From Limisphaera sp049537155 (GTDB lineage: Bacteria; Verrucomicrobiota; Verrucomicrobiia; Limisphaerales; Limisphaeraceae), in the NCBI RefSeq assembly GCF_049537155.1, contig NZ_JBMVQZ010000003.1:248001-312000 (forward strand): DNA of 64,000 nucleotides, written 5' to 3'. Of this stretch, positions 1 through 9,148 are shown piece after piece. The position numbers and the translations under genes are program-made. Under the pieces are notes generated by a model. That model searched no databases and was not told the DNA's origin. It worked only from the letters and a program-made list of their open reading frames with translations. How positions within the stretch are numbered: position 1 is the stretch's first letter; each line of letters opens with the position of its first letter.

Positions 1-1167
1 ATCGCGGACGGTCAACTCGTTTGTCCCGGTGATCACGTGCCCGCCGTCCGGGATCACCTTGAGCGCCGCCAACCAGCGCACACCAAGGTGACGGCCATTG
101 TGCTGCGCCCGCCCCTCCATGATAAGCAGGTCGGGATCCGCAACCCGGGTGCGGAAATCGGCGGCGCGGTCAAGGCGGAAGCGGAGCTGCAAGCCGCCCT
201 GCCCTTCGATGCGGATCCGGCCGGCCAGGACCTCATCCGGTGCGGAGGCAAACACCTCGCGCGTCACGCGGTGTCCCTGCCAGCGGTACTGCGTGGTGGC
301 GATCGCAGTTTGAAGATCCAGGCGGCGATCGTACTCCGGCCCCCCGGTCTCCTCGGCCAGAAGGAGCACCTCTTCAGCAAAGTGGCCCGGGCCGCCTTCG
401 TTGGTCACAAGAGCCACCAGAACGTGCGTGCCGGGCTGCAACACGGGCAACCGCAGGCGGTGTGCGCGCGCGTAATCCCCCGTCCGGCCCACCTCGACCC
501 CGTCCAGATACCACACGCTCCGGTCATCCACGGGCGCGAGTTGAAGGACAAACCGGCCGTCTGAAGCCCGGACCTGCTCGGCCGTGAGGACGAACTCGGT
601 TCGAAAGACCACGGACCGGCCGGGCGGAACCTCCCGCCCGCCGGACGTTTCGGCCGGCTGCCACCCGGGAGAGTCGAACCCCGGCCGATGCATCTCCGGC
701 TCGAGCCGGGCGTCCTCCGGCGAACGCCGCCACTGCGTCAACCGAACCTGTGAACCGGCTCCTGCACCGTCAAGATGCTCGATCCACAGATCGCCCAACG
801 GTTGGTAGGAACGCGGGGAGATCCGCGGTGCCAGGATCTCGCGCGCCACCCGGTCCTGTCCCTCGGCGTTGCGCCCCTCGAAGAAGAGTTTGCGGATCTC
901 GGCCAGCTTGGGCGCCAGATCGGGAGCGTTGGTCGGAACCGGCGGGCCCGCCCAGACGGAATCCTCGTTGAGTTGGAGACGCTCGCGGGCAACCCCGCCG
1001 AAGATCATGGCCCCGAGTTTTCCGTTGCCCACGGGCAGGGCTTCCACCCATTCAGACGCCGGACGATCGAACCGAATCACCTGCCCCTGACCGGCCGACA
1101 ACGGCAGGGTGAGGAACACGCAGAGAGCCGCGGAACAGCTCCAGGGTTGGCCGGCGAGTATTCGCAT
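1..1167 (-). CDS. GH95 family alpha-L-fucosidase/galactosidase, N-terminal part (runs off window start)
   Basis: The reading frame opens at an ATG at 1167 and is still open at base 1, giving the first 389 residues. Residues 1-27 look like a signal peptide. The motifs GNGKLGAM (47-54) and LNEDSVWAGPP (66-76) are the N-terminal signature of glycoside hydrolase family 95, whose members remove terminal alpha-1,2-L-fucose, or L-galactose, from glycans by inversion. The visible part is the N-terminal beta-sandwich and linker; the (alpha/alpha)6 barrel with the catalytic residues lies outside the window. It is divergent from the GH30 gene across 85 bp, so both may share a control region. An exported or periplasmic role in plant or algal polysaccharide breakdown is inferred. 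Family assignment is confident; exact substrate is not. Confidence 0.88.
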   Translation of the reverse strand, partial: MRILAGQPWSCSAALCVFLTLPLSAGQGQVIRFDRPASEWVEALPVGNGKLGAMIFGGVARERLQLNEDSVWAGPPVPTNAPDLAPKLAEIRKLFFEGRNAEGQDRVAREILAPRISPRSYQPLGDLWIEHLDGAGAGSQVRLTQWRRSPEDARLEPEMHRPGFDSPGWQPAETSGGREVPPGRSVVFRTEFVLTAEQVRASDGRFVLQLAPVDDRSVWYLDGVEVGRTGDYARAHRLRLPVLQPGTHVLVALVTNEGGPGHFAEEVLLLAEETGGPEYDRRLDLQTAIATTQYRWQGHRVTREVFASAPDEVLAGRIRIEGQGGLQLRFRLDRAADFRTRVADPDLLIMEGRAQHNGRHLGVRWLAALKVIPDGGHVITGTNELTVRD

Positions 1168-1252
1168 GCGCCGAGCCTAGCCCGGGGCCTCGCTGAGGGC
1201 AATGGCGGCCGCCAATGAATAAGTCCGGCAAACGCATGCGTCCCTTTCCAAG

Positions 1253-2956
1253 ATGGACGTGACACATCGCCCCGGAGGCAAGCCCCGGCGCCCGCAGCCC
1301 GGCAGGGAATATCGGCAACAACCGGCAAGGGGACGGAGAGTCTTGCGTCTCTTTGCCGTGCTGCTGGCGACCAGCCTGGCCGGGCCGGGCCAAACCGCTG
1401 AAACCGATTCCTCCGGCCGCGGCGGGCCGGTTTGGACGGTGGATTTGAACCAGCAATTTCAAACCATCGAGGGTTTTGGCGCTTCCGATGCCTGGGCCGC
1501 CCAGTTCGTCGGCCGGTGGCCGGACCCGGCGAGGCGGCGCATCGCAGAACGGTTGTTCAGCCGGGCCTTCGACCCTTCCGGACGGCCCCGGGGAATCGGC
1601 CTTTCAATCTGGCGCTTCAACATCGGAGCCGGCAGCGCCGAGCAGGGTGCCGCGAGCGGCATCCGGGATCCATGGCGCCGGGCGGAATGTTTTCAGGACG
1701 CGCAGGGACAATGGGACTGGTCCAGGCAGGCGGGGCAACAATGGTTCCTGGAGGCGGCTCGTCAACATGGCGTGGAAACCGTGGTGGCCTTCGTCAACAG
1801 CCCGCCCGTCCATCTCACACGCAACGGCCGCGCCTGGGGCGACGGAAGCGCCTACAGCAATCTGGCACCGGAACGGTACGAGGCATTTGCCGACTTCCTG
1901 GCAACCGTCTGCGAGCATTTCGAACGAACCGGCCGCCCCTTCGATTACTTGAGCCCCGTAAACGAACCCCAATGGCGTTGGTCGCGCCGAAACGGACAGG
2001 AAGGTTGCCCCTGGACCAACGAGGAACTCCGCGCCCTGGTGCCTGTGTTGGGACAGGCACTCCGGGCACGTGGCCTGAAGGTCCGGCTGGTCCTTCCCGA
2101 GGCCGCCCACCTCACCCATCTGCTCCGCCGGACAGACGGCGAACCGCTCTGCTCGGATCAGTTGCGGGAACTCTACGGAACCCGGCCCGACGCCATCCTC
2201 CGCACTCCTGCAGTGGCCCCCATTGTCGCCGCCCATGGCTACGGCACCACCGACACCCGGGACCGAACCCGGGACATCCGGCGGGAATTGGGCCAACGAC
2301 TCCGCCAGACCCAGCCGCCCCTGCGCTACTGGATGAGCGAATACTGCATCCTGGGCGAGGCCGATGACGGCAGGCTGCGCGGCCCCGGTCGGGACCTCGG
2401 AATGGAACCCGCGCTGTTCGTCGCGGAACTGATCCATCATGACCTCACACTCGCCCAGGCCACCTCCTGGCAGTGGTGGCTGGCCATCAGCCCCTACAAC
2501 TACAAGGATGGCCTGATCTACGTGGATCGCAGCCCCGAAGGCGGTCAGGTGTACGAATCCAAGCTGCTCTGGGCCCTGGGCCATTTCTCGCGATTCGTCC
2601 GGCCCGGCGCACGTCGCGTGGCCATTCGGCCCTCACCGGAAGCCCCGGACCCGCAGGAAACCGAGGGCCCCTGGGTCTCGGCCTACTGGCACCCCGAAAC
2701 GCAAAGCTGCGTCGTGGTGGCCATCAACCGAAGAGACCAACCCGTGTCCATTACCCTCCGTATCATCGGCGCTGAAGAACAAACCTTCCGGTCCTACCTC
2801 ACCACGGCGGACCCGGAAACCAACCTCCAACCCGGCCCGCCGCTCGAACCGGGCCACCCCTGGACCCTGCCGCCCCTCAGTCTCGTCACCTGGGTTCTGG
2901 CCGGATCCCAGCGCACGCTAGAAAAGCAGCCCGCCCCGGCGCACCGCAGCCGATGA
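1253..2956 (+). CDS. GH30-like secreted glycoside hydrolase
   Basis: The 567-residue protein has a hydrophobic segment near residues 31-45 followed by QTIEGFGASDAWAAQF, the typical opening of GH30-type retaining hydrolases. The likely acid/base is E238 in SPVNEPQWRW and the likely nucleophile E363 in WMSEYC. A C-terminal beta-sandwich follows from about residue 450 to 550. GH30 members cut beta-1,6-galactan, xylan or beta-glucosides; the closest-looking group contains endo-beta-1,6-galactanases, but substrate is not certain. The ATG at 1253 gives a long basic pre-segment. A TTG at 1343, preceded by GGGGACGGAGA, would place the signal peptide directly at the N-terminus and is a credible alternative start. 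It is divergent from GH95, consistent with a polysaccharide-degrading pair. Confidence 0.85.
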   Translation: MDVTHRPGGKPRRPQPGREYRQQPARGRRVLRLFAVLLATSLAGPGQTAETDSSGRGGPVWTVDLNQQFQTIEGFGASDAWAAQFVGRWPDPARRRIAERLFSRAFDPSGRPRGIGLSIWRFNIGAGSAEQGAASGIRDPWRRAECFQDAQGQWDWSRQAGQQWFLEAARQHGVETVVAFVNSPPVHLTRNGRAWGDGSAYSNLAPERYEAFADFLATVCEHFERTGRPFDYLSPVNEPQWRWSRRNGQEGCPWTNEELRALVPVLGQALRARGLKVRLVLPEAAHLTHLLRRTDGEPLCSDQLRELYGTRPDAILRTPAVAPIVAAHGYGTTDTRDRTRDIRRELGQRLRQTQPPLRYWMSEYCILGEADDGRLRGPGRDLGMEPALFVAELIHHDLTLAQATSWQWWLAISPYNYKDGLIYVDRSPEGGQVYESKLLWALGHFSRFVRPGARRVAIRPSPEAPDPQETEGPWVSAYWHPETQSCVVVAINRRDQPVSITLRIIGAEEQTFRSYLTTADPETNLQPGPPLEPGHPWTLPPLSLVTWVLAGSQRTLEKQPAPAHRSR

Positions 2957-3023
2957 GCAACCAGGCCGGGAGCCCGGCCTTGGTCCTGGCCTGCCCTTGA
3001 TCGCAGGTCTGCCCCGGGTGAAC

Positions 3024-4115
3024 TCACAAACACCCCTCTTCCCTCACATCTGTCATGGTCTCATCGTCTCCGCAAAACTCGGCCCCGAACCGGCCCAGGT
3101 CCGGGTTCTCGCCCGTGAACCCGTCAAGTGCAACGACCCTGTACCAGTGCGAAACAAACCAAGGTTCCCGCGGCAGGGGCTGCGGAGGCAGGCCGGTGTA
3201 AGCCGGCGTTCGCTCGAGGTAGCCAAAGTTCTGGTACAGGTTGAAACCGGGCAGGAGGTCCGTCAGCACGAGCCGATGCCGGTTGAGTGTCTGCTGGAGG
3301 CGCCACCACTTTTCCAGGGAACTGTCATGGAACGTGAACCCGAAATAGCCGGCACTGCCGGCCTCCCTCAGTGCGGCAACACCCCTGAGGATGAATCCAC
3401 GGATGGCGAGGTCAGTCTCCGGCGGGTCGGTGATGAACGTATCAAACTTCCCCAACCAGCTCTCCGGAAGCGGATGGCGCAGGTCATGCACATGCGCCTG
3501 GAGCGGTAACCGGAGTTTCTCGGCCCACTCATTGTCAAATGCCACAAGCCGCTCGTCGAGATCCACAACTGTCACGTGGGCCGGCTTGCGTGTCAGCGCC
3601 AGCACCAGACCGACCAGATCGTCCTCCGCGCCCAGGACCAGGATGCTTTTGCCCACCACATCGCCGCGGGCCATAGCCAGCCGTACCCGCGCAAGCGTGG
3701 ACTCCGGCGTCACGAAGCCCTGCACGAACCGGCTGTCCGCGCCCGGGCGATGCCGCGCTATCTCGAAGAATTGTTCCTGTACCGACCGGTCCAGACCGGC
3801 CAGTATGCCGCGCCCGTTGCACATCGGGCACCCCGGATCCTCCAATGGCTGCAGACCGGCTCCCCTCGTCACGGCCAGCCCGTCCTTCGTCAATCTGGGC
3901 CCGTCTGCGCCCCATTCCAACAGCCCGGCCTCTTCCAGGGCAGCCAGCAGGGCCTGGATCTGTTTGATGGGCTGCGCGCCGAGTCTGTACAAGGCCCACA
4001 CGGACGGCTCCGCAAGCAGCAGGGACAGCACGCGCTCCAAAGCCGGCCTGGGAACACGCGCACCGCATCGTTGCGATGCGGCCTCGATCACCAGATCGAA
4101 TCGATGGCTGCTCAT
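3024..4115 (-). CDS. bpsA: BpsA: N4-bis(aminopropyl)spermidine synthase (branched-chain polyamine synthase)
   Basis: The 363-residue protein has an N-terminal winged-helix-like domain (about 1-90), a CPMC cysteine pair at 96-99, a Rossmann-type SAM-binding segment LGAEDDLVGL (161-170) with acidic VVDLDERL (183-190), and the catalytic-loop motif TDPPETD (229-235). These features match BpsA, which transfers aminopropyl groups from decarboxylated SAM to spermidine, giving branched N4-aminopropylated polyamines. The gene starts 3 nt after the stop of speD, which supplies decarboxylated SAM, so the two form an operon. Branched polyamines are known from thermophilic archaea and bacteria and protect nucleic acids at high temperature, so the pair hints at a thermophile. 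The assignment is strong; product structure is not seen in the sequence. Confidence 0.9.
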   Translation of the reverse strand: MSSHRFDLVIEAASQRCGARVPRPALERVLSLLLAEPSVWALYRLGAQPIKQIQALLAALEEAGLLEWGADGPRLTKDGLAVTRGAGLQPLEDPGCPMCNGRGILAGLDRSVQEQFFEIARHRPGADSRFVQGFVTPESTLARVRLAMARGDVVGKSILVLGAEDDLVGLVLALTRKPAHVTVVDLDERLVAFDNEWAEKLRLPLQAHVHDLRHPLPESWLGKFDTFITDPPETDLAIRGFILRGVAALREAGSAGYFGFTFHDSSLEKWWRLQQTLNRHRLVLTDLLPGFNLYQNFGYLERTPAYTGLPPQPLPREPWFVSHWYRVVALDGFTGENPDLGRFGAEFCGDDETMTDVREEGCL

Positions 4116-4118
4116 GGA

Positions 4119-4487
4119 TCAGCTGAGTCGTATAACCGTATGTCGGCTGACCTTTTTCGGTTTCAACAGTTCGACCAGGTCCTCCTCAATCCCTTTCACC
4201 TTGTCCGCGTTGTCGCGGGAATAGTTGCATAGAAACAGATCCACGTTGACCAGGCCCTTCTCCGGCCAGGTATGGAGCGCGAGGTGAGACTCGGCCAGAA
4301 TGCAAACCAGCGTCATGCCATCATGGGGAAAGCAATGAGCACTTGTCTTGAGAACGTGCACCCGATTGCGCACGAGCAGATCCCTCACGGCCTTCTTCAA
4401 ACGCATTTTCTGCCTCAGATCAAACTCACATCCTTCGAAGTCTGCCAAGATTTGCCTGCTTTGCTTGGTTGCGCACATCGCTTTCAT
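4119..4487 (-). CDS. speD: S-adenosylmethionine decarboxylase proenzyme
   Basis: The 122-residue protein carries AESHLALHTWPE, the self-processing site of prokaryotic class 1 AdoMet decarboxylases. S67 in that motif should become the pyruvoyl cofactor after autocleavage between E66 and S67; H68 is the conserved processing histidine. The Cys/His segment TSAHCFPHDG lies just before it. The frame is open further upstream, but the ATG at 4487 gives the usual family length and the longer extension shows no homology-like sequence. The enzyme makes decarboxylated SAM, the aminopropyl donor for the downstream bpsA. No spermidine synthase or ADC gene is present here, so the polyamine precursor is made elsewhere. 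Confidence 0.9.
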   Translation of the reverse strand: MKAMCATKQSRQILADFEGCEFDLRQKMRLKKAVRDLLVRNRVHVLKTSAHCFPHDGMTLVCILAESHLALHTWPEKGLVNVDLFLCNYSRDNADKVKGIEEDLVELLKPKKVSRHTVIRLS

Positions 4488-5915
4488 CGGACCATCCAAC
4501 ACTTCGCAGCGATGCCACACCCGGAGCCAGTACTCTAAAGACCTCGCTCCTCCAATCACACAAGCAGAAAAGCGTCCGCGTGTCCCGGACAGATTGGGCG
4601 GTCCTGCCGGGATACGGTTCCCCGCCCATGCACGCGATGGCTGCATGCAGCTCGCCCATCGCCGGAACCTGCCCTCACCCGTCCCCTGACGCGCCCAGGG
4701 AACGTCATTTGACGTCGTGCAGAGCACCCCGGGTCTGGCAGAACCCGCGGCAGGCCAATCGGCGCTCCGGTCGCCGCCTGCCAAGGCCGGTCGGTCAACA
4801 GCGGGAACCCGCTCCCTTGGTCACGTCGCGCAGGGTTCTTCAACCACGGGTCACACATCCTGTGGCTGGCACAGCAGCAGACCGCGGCCCACAACTCCAA
4901 CTTCGCCTGCCTCATGAACAACCAAAACTGCCAGCCCGCCCGCCTCACCAGCCCCGGACGCAGATGGGCCCGCTCGATCCGGCGCGCCGACGCCGGAAGG
5001 ACCAGGTCCATCCCGCAACTGTCGTTCCGGCCAACGAGAGCCGCCTCGCAGCAACTGTCCGTTCTGCAGCTTTCCCTCCGGCCTGCGCGCCCTGGCGATC
5101 CGTGGTCTCCGCCGGATGCACCTGCCGGACCTCTCCATGCGGATACCCGGGCCGGTGCGCAGACGGAAACCGGACGATCCACGACAGGGCGGCCCCCGCG
5201 ATCGGTCCAAGTCAACGGGCCCCGAGCCAATGAAGCCCACGCCGCCCCCCCCGGGCCCGGGCTCACCAACACGCCGACCAGCCTCGGGAAGACACCCCAA
5301 CCGAACAGCCCGACGAACAGATCCTTGCGGCCATCCGGCCGACGACGACCTTGCCCTGGCTCAAGAGTCCCCGCCCGCCGCGGTTCCCACCTTCCCTGCG
5401 AAACCAGGCCGGCAGCATGATCGGAAGTCTCCCATCCCTCCGACCACGGACGGTCCGGTCACCGCATCCATCCCCGGCAGCGTCTCGCCCGGGCCCTGCA
5501 CACCGCACCGCCATCCCCGTTTCCTCCCATCCCCAAGCCGACCAGCCCGGGCCATTGGGCAGATCCTGCTGTCTCCGACCCCTTTCCGGAGCCGGACCAG
5601 AGGCCTTCTTGACAACCAGTACCAACTGCCGACGCAGGCAAACCGCTCCAACCCTGTGACGCCGGCACATGCACAGGCTCGCGTTGTCACTTTTCGAATC
5701 GATTTTGACAGCTTTGGAATTCATCAGGTCCCTTGAGGGTGCTAGAAAGGCCTTGTAACGCGCAGGTGGAATGCTGCCTGTGGGTGAAAACCAAACCGCG
5801 GTCGTGAGCCGGCTCCGGGACGACCGACCGGTCCGAGCAGATGGAACGCAGAACATCAAGACGCAAAACCTGAACTCACCCCGAAGAGAAAACCGACAAC
5901 CCTGAGCGCGGAACA
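4488..5915. other. gene-free, GC-rich spacer
   Basis: About 1.4 kb without a recognisable gene. Open frames exist on both strands, but their translations are Pro/Arg/Gly-rich composition products of high GC with no motifs, and several overlap each other. I saw no tRNA, riboswitch-like fold or repeat array by eye. Confidence 0.6.
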
Positions 5916-6653
5916 ATGAAAAAAACATCCCTCCTCTTCCTGGCAGGATTCGTGGGCGCGCTGGTGCTGGGGCAGAGCACCGCGCAGGCGCAGTGGACGT
6001 ATTTCGACGTCATTGACGGGGTCCAACACCCCTCCTCGGCCAACCCGAACACCTTCAACGCCACCACCGACAGCGCGACCGACTGGGTCGTAACCGGCGA
6101 CGGTACACCCGAATGGCGCTATCGCAACACCGGTCCCGGACCGAAAGCCTGGGACGGCAACGCTTATCAAGGCCGTTTCTCCGAAGGTGACGTTCCCATC
6201 TACACCGTTCTCACCGGGTTGACTCCCCTGACGGACTATTTCGTCCGCGTCTACGGGGTGTTCCCCCAGTCGGCCACCAATGCCATCAGCAACCGCGCCC
6301 GGTGGGGTGCCGAGTTCAGCCTGGACAGCGGCACCACGTGGGAATACGTGGACACCTCGGACGACGTGCTCGGCCGTCTGGTCTGGGTGGACAACTCGAC
6401 CGATTTGGGCACGCCTTTGGAAGGTCCCAATGGCGACACCCGGTTCTACGTCGTCCTGATGAACAAAGTCACGTCGGATGCCAGCGGGAACGTGCGCATC
6501 GACGTGCGTTTGCCGGAGCTCTTGTCCGACGGCCGCGTACAAGACCGCTTCGTTCTGGACGGCTACGCCCTGGCCGTGCCTGAACCCACGAGCCTTTCGC
6601 TGCTCACGTTGGGCGGTCTGCTGGCGCTCGGGTTGCGCCGGCGCGACGCCTGA
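5916..6653 (+). CDS. PEP-CTERM sorting domain protein
   Basis: The 245-residue protein begins with a clear signal peptide (MKKTSLLFLAGFVGALVLG, cut near AQA-Q) and ends with VPEPTSLSLLTLGGLLALG followed by RRRDA. That is the PEP-CTERM tripartite signal: VPEP motif, hydrophobic helix and basic tail. Such proteins are handled by an exosortase and released to the surface or matrix. The body (about 25-215) looks like an all-beta, secreted domain without a recognised family. No exosortase gene is in this window. A strong intrinsic terminator follows 25 bp after the stop. Function is unknown beyond sorting. Confidence 0.85.
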   Translation: MKKTSLLFLAGFVGALVLGQSTAQAQWTYFDVIDGVQHPSSANPNTFNATTDSATDWVVTGDGTPEWRYRNTGPGPKAWDGNAYQGRFSEGDVPIYTVLTGLTPLTDYFVRVYGVFPQSATNAISNRARWGAEFSLDSGTTWEYVDTSDDVLGRLVWVDNSTDLGTPLEGPNGDTRFYVVLMNKVTSDASGNVRIDVRLPELLSDGRVQDRFVLDGYALAVPEPTSLSLLTLGGLLALGLRRRDA

Positions 6654-6678
6654 ACGTATCCGCAGACTCTCGCTCACA

Positions 6679-6715
6679 GGGCGGAGCCGGGTCGGCTCCG
6701 CCCTTCTTCTTTTTT
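6679..6715 (+). terminator. intrinsic terminator after PEP-CTERM gene
   Basis: A perfect 10-bp stem, GGGCGGAGCC (6679-6688) with GGCTCCGCCC (6694-6703), has a 5-nt loop and is followed by a pyrimidine tract ending in six T (6704-6715). It sits 25 bp downstream of the stop codon. Confidence 0.9.
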
Positions 6716-7795
6716 CCACGCGGGCCGAATCCAGCCCTTCCGCCAAGGGCTGGGTCCGTGCCGGAAGAGTCTCCCCACACGCGGTGTCCGTGCCCCGGTG
6801 ACCAAGCCAATGCCCGGCCGCCTTCATCCAGCCGCACAAGGCACCTGCCGCAGCCTTCCCACCTGCCGCGTGAGACGACCCCTCAGCCGCTCCGAGCGCA
6901 CCCACGCGCCCGGGCACCGCCACCAGCGGAAGAACGGAGACCACCCTCACCCTCACACCGAATGAGCTGCAGGCATCATGATCCGCACGGAAAGTCCTGG
7001 TCTGCGAACCGGGGAGGTCCCGTTCATCGTCGCTCCCATGCTTTGCCTTTTTGCAGGGGCTCCGCCGTCAAATGGAGGAGCTTCGGCCGGCTGAGAAAGG
7101 CGAACTGTCGTGTCCGAGGCAAGTCGGGCGCAACCGTTTCTCCGGGGAACCTCCACGCGGATCGAACGCCGCAACCGAAAAAGCGCTCAGGGAACCAACC
7201 GCTCCCGGCAGGGGTCCAATCGACACGAGCAGCGTCGGGGCGTTCGTTCGGAGCAACGCCAAGCTGCCGCAGACCGATCGGACGCGGGTCTCGCATTGTC
7301 TTCAGCCGTCCACCTGCGCCGAGGGGCCCGGGCTGGAAGACCCGGGTTGGCCGGGAGGCATTCGTGCCCCTCCGTATCAGTGCAAGCGGGTACCGGCCGG
7401 CTTTTCTGCGCGCCGGTTTGGCGCAGGCCCGCGGTGCGCACGCGGGTGAATGGATTCGGCTCTCCACGGCGCATGGCACATTCTGCCGCAGCAACCCACG
7501 GGCACCCGCCTGGTCGCCGGCGGTGTCGGGCGCAGACAAAGGCCCACACTCCCCTTCCAAGCCGCGGCCGCATTCCCGGAGCCGCCCCCCTGGCCCGGGT
7601 GGCCGGGCATCGTGCCAATCATCCGGCGGTCGCACCGGGTGCGCGCTACCCTTTCACAAGTGACCGTCTTCTGAACCGCCTGCGGGGCCGACCCCAGGCC
7701 GCCCGGCGATCCGTACGATCCGTGCCCGCCCCTGGGGGATCAGGCCGGGCCGCGCCGTTGCCTGAGGGGGTCCGCTGGAGTAAGCTCGCGCTCCT
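6716..7795. other. gene-free spacer upstream of metY
   Basis: About 1.1 kb with overlapping open frames on both strands but no recognisable protein motif. I looked for a SAM-type riboswitch before metY and could not support one. Confidence 0.55.
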
Positions 7796-9085
7796 ATGAA
7801 GCTGGAGACGCTTTGTTTGCACGGCGGCACCCAACCGGATCCGGTCACGCTGGCGCGGGGCGTGCCGGTGCACCGGACCTCGTCGTACGTGTTCCGGAAC
7901 ACCGAGCACGCGGCAAACCTCTTCGCCCTGAAAGAGCTGGGCAACATCTACACCCGCATCATGAACCCCACCACGGAGGTGCTGGAAAAGCGGGTGGCCC
8001 TGCTCGAAGGGGCGCCCGAACTGGGAGGGTTGGCCCTGGCCTCCGGAACCAGCGCGGTCTTTTACTCGATCATCAACCTCGCCCAGGCCGGCGACAACAT
8101 CGTCTCCGCGCGCAACCTCTACGGCGGCACCTACACGATGTTCAACGACATCCTGCCCACGCTGGGGATCCAGGTGAAGTTCGTGGACTCCACCCGGCCC
8201 GAGAACTTTGCCGCCGCCATTGATGACCGCACCCGTGCCCTGTTTTGCGAGACGCTGTCCAATCCCGCACTGGATGTCACGGACCTGGAGGCCGTGGCCG
8301 GGATCGCTCACGCGCACGGCCTGCCGTTGATCGTGGACGCCACGGCCAGCACGCCCTACCTGACGCGGCCGCTGGATTTTGGCGCGGACATCGTGGTCCA
8401 TTCGCTCACGAAATGGTTGGGCGGACACGGCACCGGCATCGGCGGGATCGTGGTGGACAGCGGCCGGTTTCCCTGGGCCGCCGGCAAACACCCCCTGTAC
8501 ACCGTGCCGGACACCAGTTACCACGGACTGCGCTGGGGGCTGGATCTGCCCGAACCGTTGCAGCCGCTGGCCTACATCCTTCGGATGCGTACGGTGCCCT
8601 TGCGCAATCTGGGCGCCTGCATCTCGCCCGACAACAGCTGGATGTTCCTGCAGGGCATCGAAACGCTGCCGCTCCGCATGGAACGCCACTGCGCCAATGC
8701 CCTCGCGGTGGCCCGCTGGCTCAAGGAACATCCCCGCGTTTGCTGGGTGCGGTATCCGGGCCTGCCGGACGACCCCGAATACGCCCGGAATCAGAAATAC
8801 CTTCGCGGCATGGGCGGAGCCATGGTGGTCTTTGGCATCAAGGGCGGCCGCCAGGCCGGACAAAAGTTCATCGACAGCCTGCGCCTGTTCTCCCACCTCG
8901 CCAACATGGGCGACGCCAAGTCCCTGGCCATCCACCCCGCCACCACCACCCATTCGCAACTGACGGAGGAACAGCAACGGGCCGGCGGGATCACTCCCGA
9001 TCTGGTGCGCTTGTGCGTGGGGCTCGAGCATATTGATGATATTCTGGCCGACCTCGACCAGGCCTTGCAGAAGTCGGCCGCCTGA
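7796..9085 (+). CDS. metY: O-acetylhomoserine sulfhydrylase (aminocarboxypropyltransferase)
   Basis: The 429-residue protein is a full-length Cys/Met-metabolism PLP enzyme. It opens with ETLCLHGGTQPDP, has YTRIMNPTTEVLEKRVALLEG-type cofactor contacts near residues 58-78, SGTSAVFYSI near 84, and the PLP lysine K206 in HSLTKWLGGHGT. The length and the LEHIDDILADLDQAL ending fit MetY rather than the shorter MetB/MetC. It makes homocysteine directly from O-acetylhomoserine and sulfide. metX, which makes the O-acetylhomoserine, follows 63 bp downstream, so the two form a direct-sulfhydrylation methionine module. No transsulfuration genes are seen nearby. Cytoplasmic. Confidence 0.93.
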   Translation: MKLETLCLHGGTQPDPVTLARGVPVHRTSSYVFRNTEHAANLFALKELGNIYTRIMNPTTEVLEKRVALLEGAPELGGLALASGTSAVFYSIINLAQAGDNIVSARNLYGGTYTMFNDILPTLGIQVKFVDSTRPENFAAAIDDRTRALFCETLSNPALDVTDLEAVAGIAHAHGLPLIVDATASTPYLTRPLDFGADIVVHSLTKWLGGHGTGIGGIVVDSGRFPWAAGKHPLYTVPDTSYHGLRWGLDLPEPLQPLAYILRMRTVPLRNLGACISPDNSWMFLQGIETLPLRMERHCANALAVARWLKEHPRVCWVRYPGLPDDPEYARNQKYLRGMGGAMVVFGIKGGRQAGQKFIDSLRLFSHLANMGDAKSLAIHPATTTHSQLTEEQQRAGGITPDLVRLCVGLEHIDDILADLDQALQKSAA

Positions 9086-9148
9086 CCGGGCCGGCGCACG
9101 GGGCACGCCCGACAGGCCCCGCCGCCCGCCCGCCGGCATTCCTGTGCG

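Noticed and set aside
7690..7795. SAM-type riboswitch upstream of metY
   Set aside because: GC-rich leader without the conserved core elements I could check by eye.
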